Assembly: GCF_028285715.1 (NCBI RefSeq)
Contig: NZ_JANQOO010000020.1
Coordinates: 1 to 64,000 of the forward strand
Direction of reading: 5' to 3'
DNA: 64,000 nucleotides
Source: Ulvibacterium sp.
Lineage (GTDB): Bacteria > Bacteroidota > Bacteroidia > Flavobacteriales > Flavobacteriaceae
The translations under genes were made by a program, and so were the position numbers. Positions 26,511-34,495 of this stretch are shown in pieces; within the stretch, counting starts at the first letter, position 1; every line of letters starts with the position of its first letter. Under the pieces are notes generated by a model. It was not told the origin of the DNA and ran no database searches. It was given only the letters and a program-made list of their open reading frames with translations.

Positions 26511-27731
26511 TTATCCGTCTTTGATAGTATCAAATAGATTCAATTGGGAGTTAGCTTTTGGTTTGGCAAACCCATAAATACTTCGTCCCCCATATGTATA
26601 GGATTCCTCCCTTTCCTTTCTGACCAATGCATCAAAATTTGCATTCGGATGAAAACCCTTTTCTGCCTTTTGGGCCAAATCCGTAAGTTTATGAATGGCC
26701 TTAATTTTATCCGTATTGCCAATTTTTGCCTGTTGAACCGCATCCTTCAAACCGGAAATAGTCTCATCGTATACCCTGGTCGGCACCGGAAACGGGGTGG
26801 CATCCTTTCCTCCATGGGCAAAGGAGAAGCGGGCTGGGTCTGAAAATCGCGATGGCGTCCCATGGATTATTTCACTCACTAAGGTCAACGACTGCAAGGT
26901 TCGGGGCCCCATTCCCTTCAGCAACAAAAGCTCTTCAAAAGTTTTTGTTTCGTTCTCCTGGGCTAACCAGAGGATACTGCCCAAACGTTTTAAATCCACA
27001 TCCTTTGCCCTAACCTCATGGTATGTGGGTACCAAAAGATGTGGTACTTCCTTCAAGATTTTATCAGGGTGCTCCCTGGAAATATCCAAAATGGCCTTTC
27101 GAGTAACTCCTGCCTCTTTATGTACCAAATTTAGAAGTGGACCCAGATTTTTACCACATACTGCCGTATGCGGCTCCTCCACAAAAGAGTTCAAGTTTCC
27201 GGAATGCCAATGATACCTTCTGGCCATGCCATTGGAGTTATGCATTCCCTGTTGGATTACGGACCATTTGCCGGTATCACTCACGACAAAATTGTGTAGG
27301 TAAAGATTAAAACCATCCTGCAAGGCTGTATTGTCTACCTTCGCACTTAGCTTGCTGCATTGGGCCAAATGGTTACCATCCAATCCTGTTTTATAACCCA
27401 CCTCTATAAGTTCAATTGGGGTTTGAAGCGACTTCTTCCCTTTTCCACCGCATATAAAGATTCCCAATTCCTTAGAAACGGGATTTATTGCCTGCTTTAA
27501 GGCACGTACAACAGCGGTGGTTACCCCGGAAGAATTCCAATCCATTCCGATAACCGTCCCAAAACTCTGAAACCAAAAGGGATCGGCCAACCGCTCCAGA
27601 AAATCATCTTTTCCATTTTGGATGATGATGGCTTCTACAAGAGGCAAGGTAAGTTGCTTCATCCTGTTAAAGAGCCATGGTGGGATGGCTCCGCCATGTA
27701 ATGCCAAATCTGCCGTACCTGAGCGCTGCAT
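26511..27731 (-). CDS. DUF763-family protein
   Basis: 406-aa protein of the DUF763 family, found in archaea and some bacteria and of unknown function. Segments such as MQRSGTADLALHGGAIPPWLF at the N-terminus and the later HNFVVSDTGKWSVIQQGM and LLLKGMGPRTLQSLTLVSEII (with a helix-hairpin-helix-like GMGPRT) support this and hint at nucleic-acid binding. I start at ATG 27731: the longer frame opens with TTG 27752 inside a TATATTTG promoter element (27757-27750). It is monocistronic between the gntR and thioesterase genes. Confidence 0.82.
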   Translation of the reverse strand: MQRSGTADLALHGGAIPPWLFNRMKQLTLPLVEAIIIQNGKDDFLERLADPFWFQSFGTVIGMDWNSSGVTTAVVRALKQAINPVSKELGIFICGGKGKKSLQTPIELIEVGYKTGLDGNHLAQCSKLSAKVDNTALQDGFNLYLHNFVVSDTGKWSVIQQGMHNSNGMARRYHWHSGNLNSFVEEPHTAVCGKNLGPLLNLVHKEAGVTRKAILDISREHPDKILKEVPHLLVPTYHEVRAKDVDLKRLGSILWLAQENETKTFEELLLLKGMGPRTLQSLTLVSEIIHGTPSRFSDPARFSFAHGGKDATPFPVPTRVYDETISGLKDAVQQAKIGNTDKIKAIHKLTDLAQKAEKGFHPNANFDALVRKEREESYTYGGRSIYGFAKPKANSQLNLFDTIKDG

Positions 27732-27796
27732 TGAAATATGGAATATTGCCAAATATATGGATTTTTTCCAATATTAAGTATCTACTACAGGGATAA

Positions 27797-28270
27797 TTAA
27801 AGGTCTTTGGGCTCCTTGGCAAATTTTCGGGTATCCTCTTTCGTCAGAGTGCGATAGCTCTTTGGTTTTTCCGTTGCATTGAATACTCCAAGCAACTTCT
27901 CGGGAAGACTGATTAGTTTTCGGGATTCCAAGCTCATCCATGCTCCCATCATCTCGCAATGGGCCACATTCCTTCCTTTGGCATCATAAAAATTATGGTG
28001 GAACTCGAAGAACTTTCCATCCTCGCTCATCCCCATTACTTCTAGCGAGACCCGGATGGGTTTTCCTGGAAATACTTCCTTAAAATAGTACATATGCTCA
28101 TAAAAAACGACAGGACCAATTTGATGTTTTGCCATCATCCTTTGGTCAAAACCCAATTCCAAGAGATAACTCATCCGGGCATGACTCATAAAATTGATAT
28201 AGGCACTGTTGGCCAAATGCCGATTGGCATCAACATCGCTCCAACGAACTTCAAATTCCTTTAGATACAT
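27797..28270 (-). CDS. Acyl-CoA thioesterase, hotdog fold (4HBT)
   Basis: 157-aa YbgC/FadM-like thioesterase. The signature VRWSDVDANRHLANSAYINF near the N-terminus holds the catalytic Asp (WSDVDANRH), and the hotdog helix follows. Such enzymes hydrolyse acyl-CoA or acyl-ACP. The start MYLKEFEVRW agrees with homologues. It is a separate transcription unit. Confidence 0.88.
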   Translation of the reverse strand: MYLKEFEVRWSDVDANRHLANSAYINFMSHARMSYLLELGFDQRMMAKHQIGPVVFYEHMYYFKEVFPGKPIRVSLEVMGMSEDGKFFEFHHNFYDAKGRNVAHCEMMGAWMSLESRKLISLPEKLLGVFNATEKPKSYRTLTKEDTRKFAKEPKDL

Positions 28271-28334
28271 TTTTTCAATCTTTTGTTATGCGTGCATAGA
28301 AGTTTCAAAAATACATCCTTTTGGAAAAACAAAA

Positions 28335-28515
28335 TCATAGCTTAAGTAAATTTTGCCGTCCCACTAGTTTTAGGAGTTTCATCTACGTGCTCGTGGTAAG
28401 GATTGGAAATACTGAAGCTAGTGTTTTGTTTGCGACTACAATTGTAAAGATGGCAATTAGTAACCCTAGTTGGCTGCCGGTAATCCCTGTAAAATGTGCC
28501 CTTGGTTTTACACGA
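28335..28515 (-). pseudogene. Possible decayed gene pieces between thioredoxin-like and thioesterase genes
   Basis: No intact gene. On the minus strand an open frame just after the thioredoxin-like stop reads GLGRVKPRAHFTGITGSQLG, then LLIAIFTIVVANKTLASV, and ends in TAG at 28383-28385. It is directly followed by ATG (28382) and 15 codons, MKLLKLVGRQNLLKL, to a stop at 28335. The hydrophobic run looks protein-like, as does the reading order. It could be chance; the antisense 92-codon frame on the plus strand is a shadow of it. Confidence 0.25.
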
Positions 28516-28516
28516 C

Positions 28517-28999
28517 CTAATCCTCCAAAGCTTCTAGCATTTGCATTGGGGAAAGGTATTCGAAATATCTTTCGGTCACCTCAAATTTTTGGTTAAGAAC
28601 TATTATGGCGGGAAGGGAAAAAGGGTAGTTTTCCCGAGAGGCCAAAAGCAGCGGAATCTCATGGGTCGGGTTTCTTTTCTTTTTCAATTGATTGTTCACA
28701 AAAGTCTCCCCTCCAAATACAATCGTGTCCGTTGTCTCGGCGTTCATTTTTACGGCATAGTAGTCGTTGTTCAATTTGGAAATCACCCTGGAGTCCCTGA
28801 AGGCGGCCTTGTCCATTTTTTTACAGTAGGCACACCAGTCTGCGTAAAAATCTATGAAAACCTTCTTTGGTTGTGTGGCAAGTGAGTCTTCCAACTGCTC
28901 AAAACTAAGCCAATTGATATGATTTTCCTGAGCCCTTGCCGGGCATGAAAAAAGCAACATTATACAACAAATAAAACCAATTGATCTATAATTCATCAT
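28517..28999 (-). CDS. Secreted thioredoxin-fold protein with CxxC
   Basis: 160-aa protein starting MMNYRSIGFI, with an export signal ending near ARAQE (or a lipobox at LLFSC). The thioredoxin fold carries DWCAYCKKMDKAAF, a CAYC redox pair, and the tail NPTHEIPLLLASRENYPFSLPAII, a cis-Pro-type loop. It resembles the DUF255/thioredoxin-related family. It lies 86 bases downstream of the TonB receptor on the same strand, so a shared role in the envelope is possible. Confidence 0.85.
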   Translation of the reverse strand: MMNYRSIGFICCIMLLFSCPARAQENHINWLSFEQLEDSLATQPKKVFIDFYADWCAYCKKMDKAAFRDSRVISKLNNDYYAVKMNAETTDTIVFGGETFVNNQLKKKRNPTHEIPLLLASRENYPFSLPAIIVLNQKFEVTERYFEYLSPMQMLEALED

Positions 29000-29085
29000 A
29001 TCTTGTGATAAAGACCATCTACTTTGAGGCTATAATCAATTTTGGATATGCTTGCCATTGTCTCTCCAAAAAGTTAATCCCGCCA

Positions 29086-31446
29086 TCAATGCAATTTACC
29101 AAACTTTAGCCCTAAAAAGAAAGCCCTTGGCGCATCGGGGCCATAAATATAGTCCGAGTCGCGCGTAGGACCGGTTTCAAAATCGTCCTGATAGCTATTG
29201 AAAAGGTTAGTTACCCCTCCTGAAACGGTAACCATAAAGGAATCACTGAAATCGAAGTGAGTTTCCAACTTAATGTTCAGGTCAAAAAACGCATTGACCT
29301 CGTTTAACTCCAAAAAACCCGTATCACTAATCACCCTAGGCACCGTCATTCCTCCGGTATATGTCCCCGTAATGTCCACATTAAAGGCTTCACTCGGAAT
29401 CCAGGTCGTATTGAGGTATCCGTAGAAGTTGGGAACGCGTACAAATTCGTCGATGATGATGTCACTCTCACCAGGTGTACCATCACTTTCAAAAAGGATT
29501 TGGGGTTCGTCCCATTCGGTCCTTTGTACGGTACCTCCCAGTTGAAAGCGCCATTCCGGATCTGGGGAGACCCCTAGTTCAAAATTTGAGCCATATACCC
29601 GTGCTCCCTCCCCGTTTCGCACTTCCTCTAGGATAGAGCCATTCGCTAAAACGGCACCCGTGCTTACCAGGGTGAAAGGATCTTCCAATGTGGTATAAAA
29701 ACCTTCCGCCAAAAAGTCTATTTGTAGCAAATCCACCGTTTTGGAATAATTTAAGGAAGCCGTAAATGCGTTCGAAAACTCCGTATCCAAATCATCGGAG
29801 AGGATGACAAATTGTGGTTCCCCCCCTACACTGGAAATGTGAAGGTCTTCATTAAACGTCTGGGGAGCCCTAAAGCCACGTGCATATCCCCCTCTTAAAC
29901 GTATTTCCTCGGAAATCTGATAGGACAGGGTGAGTCTGGGCGAAAGTGCGGTCTGGCTCAAATCCAATGCCCTTTGAATACCCCCAATGGCATAGTCCCC
30001 TTTTACATTAACATTGTCCAATCTCGCCCCTAGTAGTGCCGTGAAATGGTCTGTGGGTTTCCATTCGTATTGCGCATAACCCCCCAAGGAATTGACACTT
30101 TGGTCCACCAGCCGGTTATAACCCGGAATCTGGTCTTCGGTAGTGCTATAATTGTATTCGGCACCGGCCGTAAGTACATCATTGTTTTGAAACGCCTTGG
30201 TGAACTGAAAACCGTTGACCCAGGCCAGGTCTTGGGTGGTTCCAAAAGCATTATTGGCCAAGAGACTGTCTTGCCGGGTGCGTGCTCCACCAAGTCCTCC
30301 GTAGTAACTATCCCGATTTGTGTAAGATGCGGAAGTGTACACTTGAAACTTTCTGGTATTGTCCGCACTGTTCACGTCATAATCTGCACCGCCGATAAAC
30401 GTATCATGGTCGAGTTCTTCGGTAATATCGGTGAATTGCGGTGCCAGATCCAGACGGTCACCTCCTCTTCGGTACTCCCGAATCGCGTTGAGGTTTATGG
30501 ATAACCTGCTTCTATCCGAAGGCTTTACAAAGGCTTTAGCTCCTACCGTAGTATTCCGCAATTCTACCAATTCCGTAAAGCCATCGTCGTTGGCGTCGTA
30601 AGATTCCCGATTTCTATAGGCTCCGAAAATAGTAACCCCACTGTTGAGGTCATCGGCCACTATAGAGCCATTGAAGTTAAGGATACGATCTAGGGCATCT
30701 CCATCTATCAAAGCCATATTACTCCCTATTTCCCAAGTGTTCAAAACGGGGTCTTTTGTAATAATATTAACGGTGCCAGCTATAGCATTGGAGCCATAGA
30801 GTGCCGAACCCCCACTGCGTACAACCTCAACACGCTCAATGATGTTGGTAGGAATCTGTTCCAACCCGTAAACTCCCAAAAGTGAGGTAAATATGGGCCG
30901 ACTATTGAGCAGTATTTGGGTATAGGCACCATCCAATCCGTTAAGGCGTACTTGCGTAAACCCACAGTTTTGACAGTTGGTCTCCACTCTAACGCCCGGG
31001 GCAAAATTGAGACCTTCGGCTACAGTAATAGATTGTGTGGCGGTCAACAACCGTGGTTTTAATGAGGACACCACAACCGGGGCATTCCTTCGTTCTACTC
31101 GATTTCGTGTGGCACTGATAACCACCTCTTCAAGGCCCAGGACATCTTCCAAGAGCTCAAAATCAACTTCTTGGTCCGTATTTGCCGCAATGGTCAGCTC
31201 TTTTTCCTGGGTCCGAAAGCCTTGTGCCTGTACTACAAGGGTAATATCTCCTGTCGGCACATCCAAACGATAGTTGCCATCCACATTGGCATTGGTTCCT
31301 TCGGTTCCACCTTCAACATAGACGCTGGCAAAAGGTACCGGTTCTCCTTTGCTAATGACCTTGCCCGATATGGAAACAGTCTGCGCGCAAAGAAAGTTAC
31401 CAAATGCTACTAAAAGGAATAGAAGGAGAAAATGTAGGTTTTTCAT
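29086..31446 (-). CDS. TonB-dependent receptor near zinc-type GTPase and Fur-like gene
   Basis: 786-aa outer-membrane receptor. Signal peptide MKNLHFLLLF... to about CAQTV, then a carboxypeptidase-regulatory-like domain (VSISGKVISKGEPVPFASVY), a plug with TQVRLNGLDGAYTQILLNSR and SGGSALYGSNAIAGTVNI, and a barrel ending FLGLKFGKLH. The G3E GTPase and Fur-like regulator upstream suggest a metal or metallophore ligand, most likely zinc or a corrinoid. That is inference from context; no ligand is shown. Confidence 0.88.
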   Translation of the reverse strand: MKNLHFLLLFLLVAFGNFLCAQTVSISGKVISKGEPVPFASVYVEGGTEGTNANVDGNYRLDVPTGDITLVVQAQGFRTQEKELTIAANTDQEVDFELLEDVLGLEEVVISATRNRVERRNAPVVVSSLKPRLLTATQSITVAEGLNFAPGVRVETNCQNCGFTQVRLNGLDGAYTQILLNSRPIFTSLLGVYGLEQIPTNIIERVEVVRSGGSALYGSNAIAGTVNIITKDPVLNTWEIGSNMALIDGDALDRILNFNGSIVADDLNSGVTIFGAYRNRESYDANDDGFTELVELRNTTVGAKAFVKPSDRSRLSINLNAIREYRRGGDRLDLAPQFTDITEELDHDTFIGGADYDVNSADNTRKFQVYTSASYTNRDSYYGGLGGARTRQDSLLANNAFGTTQDLAWVNGFQFTKAFQNNDVLTAGAEYNYSTTEDQIPGYNRLVDQSVNSLGGYAQYEWKPTDHFTALLGARLDNVNVKGDYAIGGIQRALDLSQTALSPRLTLSYQISEEIRLRGGYARGFRAPQTFNEDLHISSVGGEPQFVILSDDLDTEFSNAFTASLNYSKTVDLLQIDFLAEGFYTTLEDPFTLVSTGAVLANGSILEEVRNGEGARVYGSNFELGVSPDPEWRFQLGGTVQRTEWDEPQILFESDGTPGESDIIIDEFVRVPNFYGYLNTTWIPSEAFNVDITGTYTGGMTVPRVISDTGFLELNEVNAFFDLNIKLETHFDFSDSFMVTVSGGVTNLFNSYQDDFETGPTRDSDYIYGPDAPRAFFLGLKFGKLH

Positions 31447-31784
31447 ATTAGAAATTCATTTAAAAATACTTGGAAAGGACACACTTCATACTATAATCAT
31501 CGAGGAGTCTCTTACAATTTTGTTTATTCGAATTTATTATTTAGACAAATCTAAATAATTATTTTGGGATATAAAATACATTTTTGTTGTTGAAATAAAT
31601 TTAACATTCACATGACCTTGGGCTGAAAGCATTGGAGTAACCAACAAGATTAGGTAACATGTGTTCTTCATAGGCGTAACTCCTGTTCTGGCCGCAATTT
31701 TATTAAGATTAACTTTAAATAAGGTTACCTAATTGTAAATAATCTTCAAATAGTATCAAGGCGAATAGGTTATAGGAAGCTTTT
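31447..31784. other. Intergenic region between TonB receptor and G3E GTPase
   Basis: 338 bases. A 44-codon secreted ORF (31537-31671, separate entry) lies in it. A 10-bp inverted repeat (ATTAGGTAAC at 31649-31658, GTTACCTAAT at 31724-31733) is spaced by 65 bases, one arm inside that ORF and one upstream of it. No TGCAAC-type box like those at 33154 and 33192 is found. Confidence 0.4.
31537..31671 (-). CDS. 44-aa secreted microprotein or truncated gene
   Basis: ATG 31671 opens MKNTCYLILLVTPMLSAQ, an almost ideal signal peptide, followed by GHVNVKFISTTKMY and ending NYLDLSK. No homology known. It lies between the G3E GTPase (113 bases upstream) and the TonB receptor (90 bases downstream), all on the minus strand. 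The SAQG cut site followed by a short tail could be a real exported microprotein, or the surviving N-terminus of a lost secreted gene. Confidence 0.4.
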   Translation of the reverse strand: MKNTCYLILLVTPMLSAQGHVNVKFISTTKMYFISQNNYLDLSK

Positions 31785-33008
31785 TTATTCCAGTGCATAT
31801 GCCCTTTGTAAGGGCCATTGATCATCATAGCCATTTTCCCATCTCCCAGTAGACAGTTCCTTCTCCCTTAGGAGACAAGCATTTAGTTCAGCAGTAATAT
31901 TTGCTTCGTCCATATTCTGACCAATAAAGACAATCTCATTCTTTCGGTCTCCAAATATCTTGTCCCATCCCAATTCAATTTCCCTTTGGTTTTCTATGAA
32001 CGCCAAATACTGTGTGCGTTTTTGAAAAGGCATGCTACTCCACCATACTCCGGCGCTATCTGGCTGTAGCGAACCTCCTGCCTGATTCCATATCAAAGCT
32101 TGTTCAGGACGGGAAGCAATCCAAAACAAACCTTTGCTCCGTATAATCGTCTTTGGGAATTTATGATTAACATAGTTCCAAAAACGTTCTGGATCAAATG
32201 GTTTTTTGCTTCTGTACACAAAGGAACCGATCCCATATTCCTCGGTTTCCGGGGTATGTTCTTCCTTATCCAGTTCGTCTATCCAACCAGCGCTTTGTTC
32301 CGCTTCCTCAAAATCGAAAAGACCTGTATTGATTATTTCCTTGGGGTCTACCTTGCTAAAGGTAGATTCAATAATTTTAGCGGAAGGGTTCAGCTTATGA
32401 AGGATCGCTTTTAGAATACCCAAATGTTCCTCACTAACCAAATCGGTCTTATTCAAAAGAATCACATTGGCAAATTCGATTTGGTCGGTCAATAAATCTA
32501 CAATGGTTCTAAAGTCTCCTTCAATATCCGTGAGGTTCCTATCAATTAAAGTTTCCGGACTTCCAAAATCCTTGAAAAAGTTGAAGGCATCCACTACCGT
32601 TACCATGGTATCCACGTAGCTAAAACGGGATAGGTCAATACCACTTTCTTCGTCAACAAAGGAAAAGGTCTGGGCTACCGGTATAGGCTCGCTAATGCCA
32701 GTACTTTCAATAAGAAGGTAGTCGAATCTGTTTTCTTGGGCCAAACGCTCTACTTCAATCATCAAGTCTTCACGAAGGGTACAACAGATACATCCATTGC
32801 TCATTTCCACCAGTTTTTCCTCGGTCCGGGAGAGTGTATTTTCGTTTTTTACCAATTGGGCATCCACGTTCACCTCACTCATATCATTAACAATAACAGC
32901 TACCCTTAGACCTTCCTTATTATGGAGTACATGGTTGAGCAAGGTCGTTTTCCCAGCGCCAAGAAACCCGCTTAATACGGTTACAGGAAGTTTGTTTTTT
33001 ACTAGCAT
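31785..33008 (-). CDS. G3E-family (CobW/ZigA-like) metallochaperone GTPase
   Basis: 407-aa GTPase. The Walker [15 protein letters not shown] (residues 13-26), the metal motif [11 protein letters not shown] (about 71-81, CxCC) and the NKTD base-specificity motif are intact. The C-terminal CobW_C domain follows. COG0523-type proteins deliver Zn, Co or Ni; neighbours (Fur-like regulator, TonB receptor) point to zinc starvation. A palindrome-bearing divergent gap separates it from the fur-like gene. Confidence 0.92.
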   Translation of the reverse strand: MLVKNKLPVTVLSGFLGAGKTTLLNHVLHNKEGLRVAVIVNDMSEVNVDAQLVKNENTLSRTEEKLVEMSNGCICCTLREDLMIEVERLAQENRFDYLLIESTGISEPIPVAQTFSFVDEESGIDLSRFSYVDTMVTVVDAFNFFKDFGSPETLIDRNLTDIEGDFRTIVDLLTDQIEFANVILLNKTDLVSEEHLGILKAILHKLNPSAKIIESTFSKVDPKEIINTGLFDFEEAEQSAGWIDELDKEEHTPETEEYGIGSFVYRSKKPFDPERFWNYVNHKFPKTIIRSKGLFWIASRPEQALIWNQAGGSLQPDSAGVWWSSMPFQKRTQYLAFIENQREIELGWDKIFGDRKNEIVFIGQNMDEANITAELNACLLREKELSTGRWENGYDDQWPLQRAYALE

Positions 33009-33153
33009 GTTCTTTTAAACCAATTTAGTATGGCCTGTAAATGTCGTTTATTCTGACTACCTTGAAAATTACATTTCGATTTTCACGATTTTAGAGCCTC
33101 CTCCATATATATTCTCCAATGTAGAGGTAAGGGTTTGTTTCTTGCCCACTTAA

Positions 33154-33168
33154 TGCAACCGAGTTGCA
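33154..33168. promoter_or_regulatory. Fur/Zur-like box 1, TGCAAC-CGA-GTTGCA
   Basis: Perfect inverted repeat with 6-bp arms and a 3-base centre in the divergent gap between the G3E GTPase and the Fur-like gene. A second, degenerate copy lies 38 bases away (centre to centre). This placement is typical of a regulator acting on itself and its divergent partner. Confidence 0.65.
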
Positions 33169-33184
33169 AAATTAAATGATTTGC

Positions 33185-33215
33185 TTGTAAATGCAACCGT
33201 ATTACAATAAATTTG
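33185..33215 (+). promoter_or_regulatory. Promoter of the Fur-like gene
   Basis: TTG at 33185-33187, 20 bases, then TAAATTTG at 33208-33215, exactly matching the Bacteroidota pattern and ending four bases before ATG 33220. The second box (33192-33206) fills the spacer, so the regulator probably represses itself. Confidence 0.7.
33192..33206. promoter_or_regulatory. Fur/Zur-like box 2, TGCAACCGTATTACA
   Basis: Same left half (TGCAACCG) as box 1, with two changes in the right arm. It lies inside the -33/-7 spacer of the Fur-like gene. Confidence 0.55.
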
Positions 33216-33219
33216 CGTG

Positions 33220-33600
33220 ATGGGAATAATCAGAAAGACAAAATCGGTAGATGCCTTACTTCACCTGATTGAGCAGACCGATCAGGCCCTGTCCGTGGTT
33301 GAACTTGTGGACAAGCTCCAATTGGAAATGAACAAGACCACGGTGTACCGAATTCTTGATCGATTGGAAGATGATGGTACGCTTCATTCCTTTATAGGCA
33401 GGGATGGGTTGAAATGGTATGCCAAGTGCAAGGGATGTTCACCTTCACACCATTTGGACGCCCATCCTCATTTTCAATGTAGGGATTGTGGAAAAACCGT
33501 GTGCCTGCCCATGGAAGTTTCGATTCCGACCGTTCCCAACCATAAGATTGAATCCGTTTCGCTCTTGTTGATAGGTAGCTGTGAAGATTGTATTTCCTAG
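33220..33600 (+). CDS. Fur-family regulator, Zur-like
   Basis: 126-aa metalloregulator. The winged helix is at residues 20-65 (VDKLQLEMNKTTVYRILDRL) and the metal sites follow: CKGC, the HHLDAHPHF histidines, CRDCGKTVC and a final SCEDC. I start at ATG 33220; the longer frame begins with GTG three bases earlier. With the CobW-type GTPase opposite and two boxes between them, zinc sensing (Zur) is the likeliest role. Peroxide or iron sensing is not excluded. Confidence 0.88.
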   Translation: MGIIRKTKSVDALLHLIEQTDQALSVVELVDKLQLEMNKTTVYRILDRLEDDGTLHSFIGRDGLKWYAKCKGCSPSHHLDAHPHFQCRDCGKTVCLPMEVSIPTVPNHKIESVSLLLIGSCEDCIS

Positions 33601-33875
33601 TATTGACAGCAATCAATACATGGATAGTGCAGTTCCTTAAAAAGTTCCGTGTGTTCTGAAGATCTAAGAATGGTGCATTATGAGACTTGTGTTCCTGGTG
33701 TTTTATTATATCTGCATTGAAAAAGTCGCCATATAGACCATAAGAAAGGCAGAGTGTCATATGGTTTGGGTGAATTGGGCATTTTCTTCCGGGAAAAATG
33801 CGGGAAGATTATTCCTTCAATAAGAGACATTGAAAAGGAAAAGATTGGGGTTTTTTAATACTTAAAAAAAAGATA

Positions 33876-34394
33876 ATGATATTAAGTGGTTTGGAAATAG
33901 CGGCCCGAATGGGTAAGGATATCAGTATTGAGCCTTATGATCCCGCACAACTTAACCCTAATAGTTATAACCTACAGCTTCATGAGGAACTGTTGGTATA
34001 TGATGCTCCCGTGTTGGATATGAAACTGGAGAACAAGGTATCCAAGCTTACCATCCCGCCTACCGGACTACGTTTAAACCCTGGCAAGCTCTATCTAGGC
34101 CGTACACTGGAGCATACCCGTTCCGATAAGCTAGTGCCTATGCTAGAGGGCAGAAGCAGTATTGGTAGGCTAGGTATGTTCGTACATGTAACGGCAGGCT
34201 TTGGTGATGTAGGTTTTACGGGGTACTGGACCTTGGAAATATTCGTGGTGCAACCGCTTATTATTTATCCTAATGTGCAGATTTGCCAAATTTATTACCA
34301 TCATATAGATGGTAATTACACGACCTACAGTAACGGAAAATATCAAGACAATACGGGCATACAGCCTAGCAAACTTTATCAGGATTTCAAATAA
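33876..34394 (+). CDS. dcd: dCTP deaminase
   Basis: 172-aa trimeric enzyme that deaminates dCTP to dUTP in the pyrimidine nucleotide pathway. The catalytic region HVTAGFGDVGFTGYWTLEI near residue 108 contains the conserved Glu; GRSSIGRLGMFVH precedes it. Start MILSGLEIAARMG is typical. At 172 aa it is slightly shorter than the about 190 aa of the E. coli enzyme, mainly at the C-terminus. It is monocistronic, 275 bases from the Fur-like gene. Confidence 0.93.
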   Translation: MILSGLEIAARMGKDISIEPYDPAQLNPNSYNLQLHEELLVYDAPVLDMKLENKVSKLTIPPTGLRLNPGKLYLGRTLEHTRSDKLVPMLEGRSSIGRLGMFVHVTAGFGDVGFTGYWTLEIFVVQPLIIYPNVQICQIYYHHIDGNYTTYSNGKYQDNTGIQPSKLYQDFK

Positions 34395-34495
34395 CAAGTA
34401 CGATCTGTCGTATGAAACGCCAAAGAAAACCATACTTTGGTACCCGTATGCCAGTGAACTATTCCTAAGGTTTTCTACCAAGTCTAAGGAATGAC

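Noticed and set aside
28321-28596. Plus-strand 91-codon frame
   Set aside because: It starts at TTG, runs into the thioredoxin-like gene antisense, and is the mirror of a better minus-strand reading in the same gap.
31649-31733. Long-spaced inverted repeat as a cobalamin or other riboswitch near the TonB receptor
   Set aside because: No conserved riboswitch boxes seen, and one arm lies in the coding part of the small secreted ORF.
33601-33875. Possible small gene between the Fur-like gene and dcd
   Set aside because: Only short frames (about 20-28 codons) without start context or features; nothing supportable found.
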